A stretch of 60,209 nt of DNA from Virgisporangium ochraceum (GCF_016863655.1 NZ_BOPH01000083.1:93901-154109); one strand, 5' to 3'; counted from the stretch's first letter, positions 41,471 to 49,218 are shown. Notes: generated from the letters alone by a model not told the origin. Made by a program: numbers and translations.

Positions 41471-42493
41471 CTACGCCCGCGCCTCCAAGGTCGCACCCGC
41501 GGGAAAATCCCAGGCCCGGCCGAGCGTGGCGAGCTCGGCCGCGTACTCGATGCGGTCGAGCCACTCCAGCGGCCACGCCGTCATCCCGTGTGCCGCGCCG
41601 AGGAACGCGCCCGCGAGGCACGCGATCGAGTCGGAGTCGCCGGAGGTGGTTGCGGCCCGGGCGAGCGCGGTCACCGGGTCGTCGGCGTGCCGCACCGCGC
41701 ACAGCAGCGCCGTCGCCATCGCCTCCTCGGCGACCCAGCCCTCACCGGTGACCCGGCACGCGTCTCCCCCGTCGTCGGTGATGCCCAACGCGACGTCGAG
41801 GCGGTCGAGGACGTCGAGGCACTCGTCCCACCCGCGGCTGATGAACGCGACCGGCGAGTCGACGGCGGGCTGCTGCCAGAGGCCGGCCAGCCAGTCACCG
41901 CGGTAGGTGGTGCGCTGGTCGTGGCAGCGCTCGCGCAGGGCGGCGGGCAGGTCGGCGGGCGCGGCGCCGTCACGCAGGAGCCGGACGGCGTAGGCGGTGA
42001 GGTCGCTGGCCGCCAGCGCCGTCGGATGGCCATGGGTCAGCGCGGCCTGCAGCTGCGCGACGCCCGCGAGCGTGTCGAGGTCGTAGCTGCCGACCAGCCC
42101 GACCGGCGCGACCCGCATGTTCGCGCCGCACCCCTTCGAGCCGGCCACGGTCGCCCGCACCCACGGCAGGCCCTCGGCCAGACCGCCGCAGGCGCGCAGG
42201 CACGTCATGCCGGGCGCGCGGTTGTTCTCCGGGCTGGCGGCCCACTCCACGAACCTGGCCCGCAGCAACGGTTCCAGCACCCCGGGCGTCGGTGCGTCCG
42301 CGTCGAACAGGGCCCGGCCGACCGCGATCGTCATCTGCGTGTCGTCGGTGACCAGCGCCGGCTCGCCGGTGAGGTCGCGGGGGCCGCCGGGTCCGTACCG
42401 GCGGTGGATCTCCGGGACGCTGAGGAACTCCGTCGGTTTCCCCAGCGCGTCTCCGTACGCGAGTCCGAACAGGGCGCCCGTCGCGGTGGTCAC
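41471..42493 (-). CDS. ADP-ribosylglycohydrolase (DraG-like)
   Basis: A 340-residue enzyme of the ADP-ribosylglycohydrolase family, which removes ADP-ribose from proteins, nucleic acid or small molecules. Metal-binding motifs appear intact: YGDALGKPTEF (GDALG at 14-18), VTDDTQMT (49-54), and a late TTSGDSDSIACLAGAFLGA. The start is GTG 42493, overlapping the stop of the 2OG-Fe dioxygenase gene as GTGA. It is the last gene of an XRE-DUF5753/dioxygenase/ADPRH operon. No ADP-ribosyltransferase gene lies in the window, so the substrate is open. Confidence 0.93.
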   Translation of the reverse strand: MTTATGALFGLAYGDALGKPTEFLSVPEIHRRYGPGGPRDLTGEPALVTDDTQMTIAVGRALFDADAPTPGVLEPLLRARFVEWAASPENNRAPGMTCLRACGGLAEGLPWVRATVAGSKGCGANMRVAPVGLVGSYDLDTLAGVAQLQAALTHGHPTALAASDLTAYAVRLLRDGAAPADLPAALRERCHDQRTTYRGDWLAGLWQQPAVDSPVAFISRGWDECLDVLDRLDVALGITDDGGDACRVTGEGWVAEEAMATALLCAVRHADDPVTALARAATTSGDSDSIACLAGAFLGAAHGMTAWPLEWLDRIEYAAELATLGRAWDFPAGATLEARA

Positions 42494-43203
42494 GCCAGAG
42501 GATACGTGTCGTGGTAGTCCACGGTGCAGACGACCGCGTCGCGGCGGGCGCCGGTGGTACCGGCGGCGACGAGCGGGGACGCGCTGTGCAGGAACGCCTG
42601 GTCGCGGAAGATCAGCAGGTCGCCCGGTTCGAGGGTCCGGCGGAACACGACCTCGTCGGGGTCGTTGAACCGGTGCAGGGTGCTCTCGGCGCCGCCGCCG
42701 ACCTTGTCGACCACGTAGATGACGACGAACTCCTCGTCGTCCTGGTGCGGACCGGCCACCACGGTGGTGCGGGTACGGAAGAAGTTGATGCCGAACGTGC
42801 CCCGCTCCTGCCGCAGGTACGGCGGGACGGCCGACAGCACCGTCCGGATCCACAGGTCCATCAGCGGGTAGGTCAGCAGCGTGACGCGGTTGACCGTGCG
42901 GGTACCCATGAACCCGCTGCGGTTGCGGATCTCGGTCTCGTCGTGCTCGCGCAGCGTCAGGCGGTCGCCCGACCAGTGGTACCGGACGACGTCGCGGGCG
43001 CGCTCCCGGTCCTTGTGCACACCGGGGTGGTCGGCCTCGAGCACCCCGTCGCTGAAGAACCGCCGGGCCATGTACGGGCGCAGCTCCGCCGGCAGCCCGA
43101 GCCGCGCGTCGGTGACCAGCGCGAAGTCGTTCTTCGCCAGGCTCTCCCAGACGGCGGACAACGGCCGCGCGCTGACACGCGGGAGCACCTCGGTGGTCGT
43201 CAC
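42490..43203 (-). CDS. 2OG-Fe dioxygenase family protein
   Basis: A 237-residue protein of the family that includes bacterial free-amino-acid hydroxylases such as isoleucine 4-hydroxylase (PF10014 type, from memory). The iron site is visible as HQDDEEFVV (His153, Asp155) and FLHSASP (His206); LEPGDLLIFRDQ and NFFRTRTTVVAGPHQ are family-like. It uses 2-oxoglutarate and oxygen; the substrate is perhaps an amino acid. I chose GTG 43203 (VTTTEVLPRV), with AAGGGA five bases upstream; a TTG at 43233 would run into the upstream gene. Its stop overlaps the ADPRH start. Confidence 0.85.
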   Translation of the reverse strand: MTTTEVLPRVSARPLSAVWESLAKNDFALVTDARLGLPAELRPYMARRFFSDGVLEADHPGVHKDRERARDVVRYHWSGDRLTLREHDETEIRNRSGFMGTRTVNRVTLLTYPLMDLWIRTVLSAVPPYLRQERGTFGINFFRTRTTVVAGPHQDDEEFVVIYVVDKVGGGAESTLHRFNDPDEVVFRRTLEPGDLLIFRDQAFLHSASPLVAAGTTGARRDAVVCTVDYHDTYPLA

Positions 43204-43229
43204 GGTTGTCCCTTCGCGGCCTGCGGCCG

Positions 43230-44102
43230 TCAACTGTCGCGGATGGCCGAGCGGACCCGGGCCCGGGAGTCTTCAGGTGTCAACGACCGGCGGAGCAGTT
43301 CGTCGAAGTACCGCCGGTACTGCGAGAGGCTCTCGTCGGACTCGAGCAGGCGGTAGCCGGCGTGGGTCTCGATGTGCACGACGTCGCTGTCCAGGGAGTC
43401 GCCGAACTCCCAGTAGGTGTAGCTGCAGGTGCAGGTGAACGGCGGGGACGCGGTGAACGGCAGGATCCGCATGTTCACGTTGGGACGGTCGAAGGCCGCG
43501 TCGATCGCCCGCAGCTGGTCCTGGAGGATCTCCGGGGTGCCGACGACCTGGTGCAGCGCCGACTCGTGGCACACCACGACCAGGTCGAGCGCCGGCCGCT
43601 CGTCGCTCGGGTCGAGCAGGCTGCGGCGACGCTCGCGCAGCTGCACCAGCTGCTCGACCTCCTCGCCGCTGCGCCACGGCTCCATCGTCCTGTACTGCGC
43701 CCGTACGTAGGGCTCGATCTGCAGCAGCGCGGGGAAGAAGGGGATGGTGTAGATGCGCGCGATCGAGGCCTCGGACTCGTACGCGACGTGCACGTCGAGG
43801 TCGGCGGTGAAGCCCTCGGTCCGGAACGAGTAGTCGCTCCACCAGCCCTGCCGGCGGGCGGCGCTCACCAGACGCATGAGGCGGTCGGCGTCGTTGCGGT
43901 CGACGCCGTACTCCTGGATGAGGTCGCGGACGTCGCGGGCCTGGGGGCTGCCCTGGGCGTTCTCCAGGCGCGACAGCTTCGACGTGGAGATCAACGTCGT
44001 CGCGGCGACCTGTTCGAGGGTGCGCCCCTGGGCCAGACGGAGGCGCTTCAGCTCCTCCGCCAGCTTGCGGCGCGGAACGATCGGGCCCGTTTTGCCCGTC
44101 AT
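43230..44102 (-). CDS. XRE-HTH regulator with DUF5753 domain
   Basis: A 290-residue regulator. An N-terminal Cro/CI-type HTH (about 12-65) has LRLAQGRTLEQVAATTLISTSKLSRLE. A DUF5753 domain follows (IPFFPALLQIEPYVRAQYRTM, VVGTPEILQDQLRAI, ILPFTASPPFTCTCSY). DUF5753 regulators usually sit beside a small DUF397 gene; here the next gene, 26 bases on, is a 2OG-Fe dioxygenase. The start is ATG 44102. A TTGACA -35-like element lies on the minus strand at 44185-44180, some 78 bases upstream. Control of its own operon is likely. Confidence 0.9.
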   Translation of the reverse strand: MTGKTGPIVPRRKLAEELKRLRLAQGRTLEQVAATTLISTSKLSRLENAQGSPQARDVRDLIQEYGVDRNDADRLMRLVSAARRQGWWSDYSFRTEGFTADLDVHVAYESEASIARIYTIPFFPALLQIEPYVRAQYRTMEPWRSGEEVEQLVQLRERRRSLLDPSDERPALDLVVVCHESALHQVVGTPEILQDQLRAIDAAFDRPNVNMRILPFTASPPFTCTCSYTYWEFGDSLDSDVVHIETHAGYRLLESDESLSQYRRYFDELLRRSLTPEDSRARVRSAIRDS

Positions 44103-44270
44103 AGTCCTGGACCTCGCTGAGTGGGATGTGCCATCTGCAAGACGACTCGGTGCAAGAGGTTCCTCTGGGAATCCCATTCTGTCAAACTCAGAATCAGGGA
44201 TTTACTGAATCGATATCCCAACAGGAGTCGAGGTGGTGCCAGACGAGCGCCTTCCTGGGGTCAACGAAAA

Positions 44271-44308
44271 CGCCCGCTCCCGTGAACTGGAATCACGAGA
44301 AGCGGGCG
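44271..44308 (-). terminator. Intrinsic-type hairpin, T-run on the minus strand
   Basis: CGCCCGCT (44271-44278) and AGCGGGCG (44301-44308) form an 8-base outer stem, with an inner CGTGA/TCACG stem. Read on the minus strand it is followed by TTTTCG. No recognised minus-strand gene ends before it, so it may close an antisense or small RNA. Confidence 0.6.
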
Positions 44309-44467
44309 CTAGCGACACTGCATGACGGGAACGTGCCGCGATCGCTGGACACGGCCGGCACGACCCACACACACCAACCAGCCTCGGTGGACTGATTTCT
44401 GCGGAGTATACGTCCCCTTCGTCGGGATGTACATGAGCCAGGGCGCAGGCTCCCCTCCCGGTCAGGT

Positions 44468-44494
44468 CTCCGATGCGTGAGCGTGCCATCGGAG
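44468..44494 (+). promoter_or_regulatory. Hairpin covering the ribosome binding site of a small membrane gene
   Basis: CTCCGATG (44468-44475) is exactly complementary to CATCGGAG (44487-44494), with an 11-base loop. The second arm contains most of the GGAGG at 44491-44495 that serves the ATG at 44502. Opening this stem would free the site, which suggests translational control. Confidence 0.5.
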
Positions 44495-44501
44495 GTTCAG
44501 C

Positions 44502-44645
44502 ATGATGGTCCTGGCCGACTTCTCGGCCCTGATCAAGATCGTTCTCTGTTGTCTCGTCGCCGGGTTCTTCCTGGGGTTCTGCGCCGCGGAGTCGTCACCA
44601 CCGCGGGAGATTCCGGCACCGTCGACCAGCGTGTCGGCACGTTGA
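44502..44645 (+). CDS. 47-residue single-span membrane protein
   Basis: Short reading frame starting MMVLADFSALIKIVL, with a hydrophobic helix of about 20 residues (8-28) containing two adjacent Cys and a third at 27, then a polar SSPPREIPAPSTS tail. A consensus GGAGG lies six bases before the ATG, the best ribosome binding site in this region, which is why I call it real. It is alone on the plus strand, and the convergent gamma-glutamyltransferase gene stops 27 bases later. Function unknown; a small regulator or subunit of a membrane complex is possible. Confidence 0.6.
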   Translation: MMVLADFSALIKIVLCCLVAGFFLGFCAAESSPPREIPAPSTSVSAR

Positions 44646-44672
44646 TCGAGAAGCGCTGATCGCAGGCGCCGA

Positions 44673-46172
44673 TCAGAGCGTCACACCGGCGCCGCCGCGC
44701 CGCGGATCTCCGGCGGCGCCGGACTCCCCCACCGCGGTGACCCCGCCGAAGTAGTGGTCGCGGTCGGCCCACCCGGAGACCTGGAAGCCTGCCGACGCCA
44801 GCGCCGACAACTGCTCCTCCGAGTGCCCCGGCTCGACGTGCACCACGGGCCCGACCGGGTGCAGGCGCGGCCGGCCGACGGCGGTGTCCGGGTCGTCGCC
44901 GTCGAGGAGCACGTTCACCAGGGTCTGCACGAGCGCGCTGCGGATCCGCGACGCGCCGGCCGACCCGGCCGCCAGGGTCAGGTGCCCGTCGGCGTCGAGG
45001 ACGACCAGCGGGCACATGTTCGACACCATGTGCGCGCCCGGCGCCAGGCCCGGGGTGATCAGCTCGCCCTCGCCGAGCATCGAGTTCAGGTGGACGCCGA
45101 GGCCGGGCAGCCACACACCCGACCCGATCCCGAGCGTCGTGGTGACCACGCACGCGTTCGCCCGCGCGTCGACCACGGTCACGTTCGTCGTGTTGCCGAT
45201 CGTCTGCGGCCCGTACCCGGCGAGCGCGCGGGCGAGCGTCACCGTCCGGTCGGCCGGTCCGAGCGCGGCCAGGTCGTCGGGCAGCCCGTCGATCGTGGCG
45301 ACGATCTCGCCGAGGTCGTCCCGCCGGGCGAAGACCCGGTGACCGTGCAGCCCGGCGTGCCCCACCGGCGACGGCAGCACCCGGTACCCGGCGAGGTCCC
45401 GCGGACCCAGGGACCCGCCGTCCTCCCGGGCGGCCCGGACCATCAGGTCGGCCACGTGACCGGTGTAGAACGTCGACGGCCCTTCCGACGCCAGGATCGT
45501 CAACGCCTCGTCGAGCCCCGGATGGAACAGCAGGTCGCCACCGGCCAGGAGCCGGCCGTCGCGGACGTAGATCGCCGAGCCGGCGCCGTACGCCAGTGCC
45601 TGCGCGAGGTTCGCCAGCGTGCGGGCCTGCTGCACCGGCAGCGCCACCCCGTCACGCGCGAGGTCGATCGCCGGCGCCACGACCTCGTGCCACGGCAGCC
45701 GACCCCAGCGCCGGTGCACCTCGCCGCACCCGGCCGGCACGCCCGGCACCGCCACGCTGGCGCCGCCGATCGAGTACTCGACCGGCACCGTCCCGAACAT
45801 GACGTCGATGGGCATCATCGACGTGCCCGTCACGTCGGCGTCGAGGCCGGGGATCGCGCAGCAGAAGTCGAGGACGGTGACCTCACCCGTCGCCGCGTCG
45901 TAGTAGGTGGCGAAGCCGCCACCGGTGATGCCGGTGAACACGCTCTCGGCCACGCAACTGGCCAGCACGGCCGCCACCGCCGCGTCGGCGGCGGAGCCAC
46001 CGGCGGCGAGCACCGACAGACCCACCCGCGCCGTCGCCGGATGCCCGGCCGCCACACCCGCCACCGCCGCCCGGTGCCCGGCCGCGTTCCCGGCCGCGTT
46101 CCCGGCCACGTTCCCGGCCGCGTTCCCGGCCGCGTTCCCGGCCGCGTTCCCGGCCACGTCGCCCGTCACCAC
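44673..46172 (-). CDS. Gamma-glutamyltransferase family protein
   Basis: A 499-residue Ntn-hydrolase of the GGT family. The self-processing and catalytic Thr is expected at T328 in GNTTNVTVVD. Other landmarks are VLAAGGSAADAAVAAVLA, FTGITGGGFATYYD, and GSAGASRIRSALVQ in place of the usual GSPGGSRI. The family transfers or hydrolyses gamma-glutamyl groups; some members act as acylases. The first 32 residues are an unusual AAGN repeat with no signal peptide, whereas most GGTs are exported, so this one may be cytoplasmic. The start is GTG 46172, overlapping the end of a Gly-rich small gene. The protein is shorter than typical GGTs. Confidence 0.85.
   Translation of the reverse strand: MVTGDVAGNAAGNAAGNAAGNVAGNAAGNAAGHRAAVAGVAAGHPATARVGLSVLAAGGSAADAAVAAVLASCVAESVFTGITGGGFATYYDAATGEVTVLDFCCAIPGLDADVTGTSMMPIDVMFGTVPVEYSIGGASVAVPGVPAGCGEVHRRWGRLPWHEVVAPAIDLARDGVALPVQQARTLANLAQALAYGAGSAIYVRDGRLLAGGDLLFHPGLDEALTILASEGPSTFYTGHVADLMVRAAREDGGSLGPRDLAGYRVLPSPVGHAGLHGHRVFARRDDLGEIVATIDGLPDDLAALGPADRTVTLARALAGYGPQTIGNTTNVTVVDARANACVVTTTLGIGSGVWLPGLGVHLNSMLGEGELITPGLAPGAHMVSNMCPLVVLDADGHLTLAAGSAGASRIRSALVQTLVNVLLDGDDPDTAVGRPRLHPVGPVVHVEPGHSEEQLSALASAGFQVSGWADRDHYFGGVTAVGESGAAGDPRRGGAGVTL
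46081..46152. repeat. 12-bp tandem repeat encoding AAGN
   Basis: Six units of gccgcgttcccg (one with a single change) encode the (A/V)AGN repeat at the N-terminus of the gamma-glutamyltransferase-family protein. The unit length keeps the frame. Confidence 0.85.
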
Positions 46173-46336
46173 GACCGCCCGCCCGCAAGGCCGCCGGTAC
46201 AGCCACCGGCGAGGCCACCGCCAAGGCCGCCGCCAGAGCCACCCGAAAGGCCGCCAGCAGCGCCGCCCGCGAGGCCGCCCGTACAGCCGTCGACAGGGGC
46301 GCCGCCGACCCCAGTTCCCACCCCAGAGTCGGGCAT
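46166..46336 (-). CDS. 56-residue Gly-rich peptide coupled to the GGT gene
   Basis: Small reading frame starting MPDSGVGTGVGGAPVDG; more than half of the residues are Gly, in GGL, AGG and GGGLGGG runs, with two CTGGLAGG units that each hold a Cys. GGAGG lies eight bases before the ATG at 46336. The stop overlaps the GTG start of the GGT-family gene, so it looks translationally coupled. Function unknown. It could be a structural or substrate peptide, or only a leader that sets translation of the enzyme. Two longer starts (GTG 46366 or 46369) are possible. Confidence 0.45.
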   Translation of the reverse strand: MPDSGVGTGVGGAPVDGCTGGLAGGAAGGLSGGSGGGLGGGLAGGCTGGLAGGRSW

Positions 46337-46400
46337 GAGGTCCGCCTCCACGTCACCGCGTTCCACCACAATCAACGAATCTAACGATGGGAGTGTCCGA

Positions 46401-47132
46401 ATGAGCATCTCCAGGCGCGCGTTCGTCTTCGGCGTTCCTGCGGCGGCCACCGTCGGAACGGCGATTCCCGCGGCCGCACAGGCCGGATCCGCGCCCCAGC
46501 CGCCCTTCCAGAGCCCGATCGCCATCCGGTCGCGGGACGCGGTTCCCGCACCCGGCCTGCCGGCGCTGCGGATCGGGTACCCGCACTCCGCCGACCTGAC
46601 CCTGCGCTACGTCAGCCGCGACGGCGTCTGCACCGAGCGGGGCGAGGAGGAGGTCGTCCAGGCCGACGTGCCGGCCGGCGTCGCGCACGTGCGGCTCGGC
46701 ACCACCCGCTACGAGCTTCTGCAGTACCACTTCCATACGCCGTCGGAGCACACGCTCGACGGCCGCCACTACTCGGTCGAGCAGCACTTCGTGCACCGCG
46801 GACCGGCCGGCGAGACGCTGGTCCTGGGCCTGTTCCTGGTGCCCGGCGGCCACCGCGAACAGGTGCCGCGCCACCTCCCCGAGGAGTGCGGCGAGGTCCG
46901 CCCGGTCACCGTCGACCTCGCCGCGTCGCTGCCCCGGAACCTGTCGACGTTCCGGTACCAGGGATCGCTGACCACCGCGCCGTACAGCGAACCGGTGTCG
47001 TGGCTGGTCCTCCAGCACGCACAGGCCGTGGCGGCGGCCGGGACGGTCGCCTACCGCCGGCTGTTCCCGCACGGGAACTCCCGCGAGGTACAACCGTTGA
47101 AGGGTCGGAGGGTCAGCTACCGACGGCAATGA
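46401..47132 (+). CDS. Alpha-class carbonic anhydrase, Tat-exported
   Basis: A 243-residue enzyme. The N-terminus has a Tat motif SRRAFVF and a signal ending near AAAQAG. The alpha-carbonic anhydrase zinc ligands are His110 and His112 in LLQYHFHTPSEH and His129 in YSVEQHFVH, with Glu116 at the gate position. PPFQSPIAI is the usual start of the mature domain (QSPI). It interconverts CO2 and bicarbonate outside the membrane. ATG 46401 has GGGAG seven bases upstream. It is divergent from the Gly-peptide/GGT unit across 64 bases. Confidence 0.92.
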   Translation: MSISRRAFVFGVPAAATVGTAIPAAAQAGSAPQPPFQSPIAIRSRDAVPAPGLPALRIGYPHSADLTLRYVSRDGVCTERGEEEVVQADVPAGVAHVRLGTTRYELLQYHFHTPSEHTLDGRHYSVEQHFVHRGPAGETLVLGLFLVPGGHREQVPRHLPEECGEVRPVTVDLAASLPRNLSTFRYQGSLTTAPYSEPVSWLVLQHAQAVAAAGTVAYRRLFPHGNSREVQPLKGRRVSYRRQ

Positions 47133-47151
47133 TCCGGTACGTTCCTCGCCC

Positions 47152-48339
47152 ATGGGGGATCCGACGAGAGACCGGTTCGCACGCCGGGTGGCCATCGCGG
47201 TGCGCGTGGCCGGGGGGAGCAGGATCGACTACGACGACAGCGAATTCCGGCTGCGGTTCACGCTTCCGGACGGCACGCCGAAGGTGGCCGACCTCTCCGG
47301 CGCGTTCCTGAACTGGGGCACCGTCCCGGTCCGCGAGCTGACGCGCCGGATCCAGCGGTTCGCGGCCGCCCAGGTCGGCTCGGCCGCCACGGTGACCGAC
47401 TGGGAGTTCGTCGCGCCGCGCCTGCGTCCGGTGCTCGGCCCCGTGCACCGGACCGGGCGGCACCTCGCCCGCGCGTTCCTGCCGTTCGTCGACGAACTGG
47501 TGGTCGTCGACCACCCCGGCAGCACGCGGTACGTGCTCGCCGACGACCCGGCCCGGTGGGGCGTCGACCCGGCGGCCCTGTTCGACCGCGCCCGCCGCAA
47601 CCTCGCCGACCGTGCCCGGCCCGACCGGGCCGGGCACGACCCGGCCGGGCCAGACCGCGCGCGGCACGACCGGGCCGGGCACGACCCGCAGCCCACCCCG
47701 GTCACGCTCGACGAGCGCGGAATCCTGCGCGTGCCCGACACCGCGCACCTCGTGCTCGACGGATGGCTGGCCGGCCTCGGGCGGACGCTCGGCGCGCGTC
47801 CCGTCGCGTTCATCGCCGACGGGTCGACGCTCACGGTCGTCGGTGACGGGCCCGACGCCGTCGCCGGACTGCTCGAGCTGGCCGAGAAGGAGTACCTCGA
47901 GTCGGCCCAGACGATCTCGCCGCAGGCGTACACCGTCGACGGCGAGGGCCGGGTCGTCCCCTACACCGTGCCCGACGGCGACCCGCTGCACGCCGCCCTG
48001 CACCGGTCGGAGGTTCTCCTCGCGTCCGCCGAGTACGCGGCACAGCGGGAGAACCACAGGGACGCCGTCCTCGCGCCGTACTCGATGGGCCAGCGCGACG
48101 ACGGCAGCGTGTACTCGATCTCGGTGTGGGGCCACACCGTCGACACGTTGCTCCCCGAGACCGAGTACGTGGCGGTCGTCGACGGAGCCCGGAGGACCAG
48201 CCTCGTGCCGTGGGACACGGTCGTCCGGGTCACCGGTATCGAGCGGGAGCCCGGGTGGTCGCCCCCGCGCTACCACACGCGGGTCTGGCCGTCCTCGGTG
48301 GAGCTGGGTGCGCTGCGCGCGGCCGCCGTCCGACCTTAA
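47152..48339 (+). CDS. Hypothetical protein with charged repeat insert
   Basis: A 395-residue protein I do not recognise. There is no signal peptide or membrane segment. The N-terminal half has DDSEFRLRFTLPDG and LSGAFLNWGTVPVRELTRRI. A charged, repetitive insert near 155-182 (RPDRAGHDPAG, RARHDRAGHDP) separates it from a C-terminal half with two elements, ITVVGDG-like (LTVVGDGPDAVAGLLELA) and LLPETEYVAVVDG. TACGTT lies 8 bases before the ATG at 47152, consistent with a leaderless transcript. It may be a separate unit from the ABC genes, which have their own promoter 10 bases after its stop. Confidence 0.75.
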   Translation: MGDPTRDRFARRVAIAVRVAGGSRIDYDDSEFRLRFTLPDGTPKVADLSGAFLNWGTVPVRELTRRIQRFAAAQVGSAATVTDWEFVAPRLRPVLGPVHRTGRHLARAFLPFVDELVVVDHPGSTRYVLADDPARWGVDPAALFDRARRNLADRARPDRAGHDPAGPDRARHDRAGHDPQPTPVTLDERGILRVPDTAHLVLDGWLAGLGRTLGARPVAFIADGSTLTVVGDGPDAVAGLLELAEKEYLESAQTISPQAYTVDGEGRVVPYTVPDGDPLHAALHRSEVLLASAEYAAQRENHRDAVLAPYSMGQRDDGSVYSISVWGHTVDTLLPETEYVAVVDGARRTSLVPWDTVVRVTGIEREPGWSPPRYHTRVWPSSVELGALRAAAVRP

Positions 48340-48342
48340 GAT
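48337..48342 (+). promoter_or_regulatory. -10 box, leaderless ABC-operon promoter
   Basis: TAAGAT begins at the last bases of the preceding gene's stop and ends 6 bases before the ATG at 48349. No ribosome binding site is visible. It would start the four-gene ABC operon. Confidence 0.5.
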
Positions 48343-48348
48343 CGCCGC

Positions 48349-49218
48349 ATGTCCGAACCCTTGATCGTCTGCGAGAGCCTGGTGCGGATCTACCAGTCGG
48401 GCTCGGTCGAGGTGCAGGCGCTGCAGGGGCTCGACCTCGTGGTCGACCGTGGCGAGATGATCGCGGTCGTGGGCGCGTCGGGATCCGGGAAGTCGACGCT
48501 GCTGTCGATCCTCGCCGGCATCGACGCGCCCACCGCCGGGCGGGCCCGGGTCGACCGGTGGAACCTGCTGTCGATGTCGCGCCGCGACCGGGTCCACTAC
48601 CGGCGGCACACCGTCGGGTTCGTGCGTCAGCAGACCGCCAGCAACCTCGTCCCGTACCTCACCGCCCGGCAGATGGTCGACCTGCCGATGACGGCCGCGC
48701 GCACTCCGTCCAAGAAAGAGTCCCACAAAAGGGTGACCGAGCTGCTGACAGCGCTCGGCATCGCCGACAAGGCCGACCGGCGACCGGCGCAACTGTCCGG
48801 CGGTGAGCAGATGCGGGTGGCCATCGCGACCGCGATGGCCAACGGGCCGCGCGTGCTGCTCGCCGACGAGCCCACCGGCGAGCTCGACACCGCCACGTCG
48901 GAGCAGGTGTTCGGCGCGCTGCGCACCGTGAACCGCGAGTTCGGGGTCACCGTCGTGGTCGTGACCCACGATCCCGCGGTGAGCGGCCAGGTCGAGCGGA
49001 CCGTCGCGATCCGCGACGGGCGCACCAGCAGCGAGGTGCTGCGCCGCACCGCCACCGCCGAGAACGGCGACACGCACGTGATCGCGGAGGAGTACGCGGT
49101 GATGGACCGCGCCGGACGGGTCCAGGTGCCACGCGACTACCGGGAGGCGCTTGCGCTGACCCGCCGGGTGCGCCTCACGCTGGAGGCCGACCGGGTAGAG
49201 ATCAGGCCGGACGCGTGA
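48349..49218 (+). CDS. ABC transporter ATPase with AbrB-like tail
   Basis: A 289-residue MacB/LolD-type ATPase. Walker A is GASGSGKS (42-49), the signature LSGGE (149-153), and Walker B VLLADE (169-174) with EPTGELDTAT. After the normal end of the domain there is a 60-residue C-terminal extension, AVMDRAGRVQVPRDYREALAL / RVRLTLEADRVEIRPD, that looks like a SpoVT/AbrB swapped-hairpin unit. It probably powers the FtsX-type permeases downstream. Its stop overlaps the next ATPase gene as GTGA. Confidence 0.92.
   Translation: MSEPLIVCESLVRIYQSGSVEVQALQGLDLVVDRGEMIAVVGASGSGKSTLLSILAGIDAPTAGRARVDRWNLLSMSRRDRVHYRRHTVGFVRQQTASNLVPYLTARQMVDLPMTAARTPSKKESHKRVTELLTALGIADKADRRPAQLSGGEQMRVAIATAMANGPRVLLADEPTGELDTATSEQVFGALRTVNREFGVTVVVVTHDPAVSGQVERTVAIRDGRTSSEVLRRTATAENGDTHVIAEEYAVMDRAGRVQVPRDYREALALTRRVRLTLEADRVEIRPDA

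Larger units (their letters stand above)
44103..44501. other. 399-bp intergenic region, two hairpins, no convincing gene
   Basis: It separates the divergent XRE operon and the 47-residue membrane gene. It holds the XRE promoter (TTGACA on the minus strand at 44185-44180), a strong hairpin at 44271-44308 with TTTT on its minus-strand side, an imperfect TACGTCCC/GGGATGTA stem near 44409-44431, and a hairpin over the ribosome binding site of the next gene. The base composition here is clearly lower in GC than in the genes. Open frames in it lack codon bias and start signals. Confidence 0.6.

Noticed and set aside
44126..44395. An 89-codon plus-strand frame in the intergenic region
   Set aside because: No ribosome binding site, atypical codon use, and it runs through the terminator-like hairpin at 44271-44308.
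44202..44489. A 95-codon minus-strand frame in the same gap
   Set aside because: It also crosses the hairpin, has no start signal and no coherent protein features.
44468..44494. A known riboswitch class
   Set aside because: I compared the region by eye with remembered glycine, cobalamin, SAM, ydaO and guanidine motifs and saw no match; only the ribosome-binding-site hairpin is supported.
46166..46336. A RiPP precursor with its maturation enzyme
   Set aside because: No leader/core pattern, recognition element, cyclase, YcaO, radical SAM or protease gene is nearby; the peptide is kept only as a Gly-rich hypothetical.
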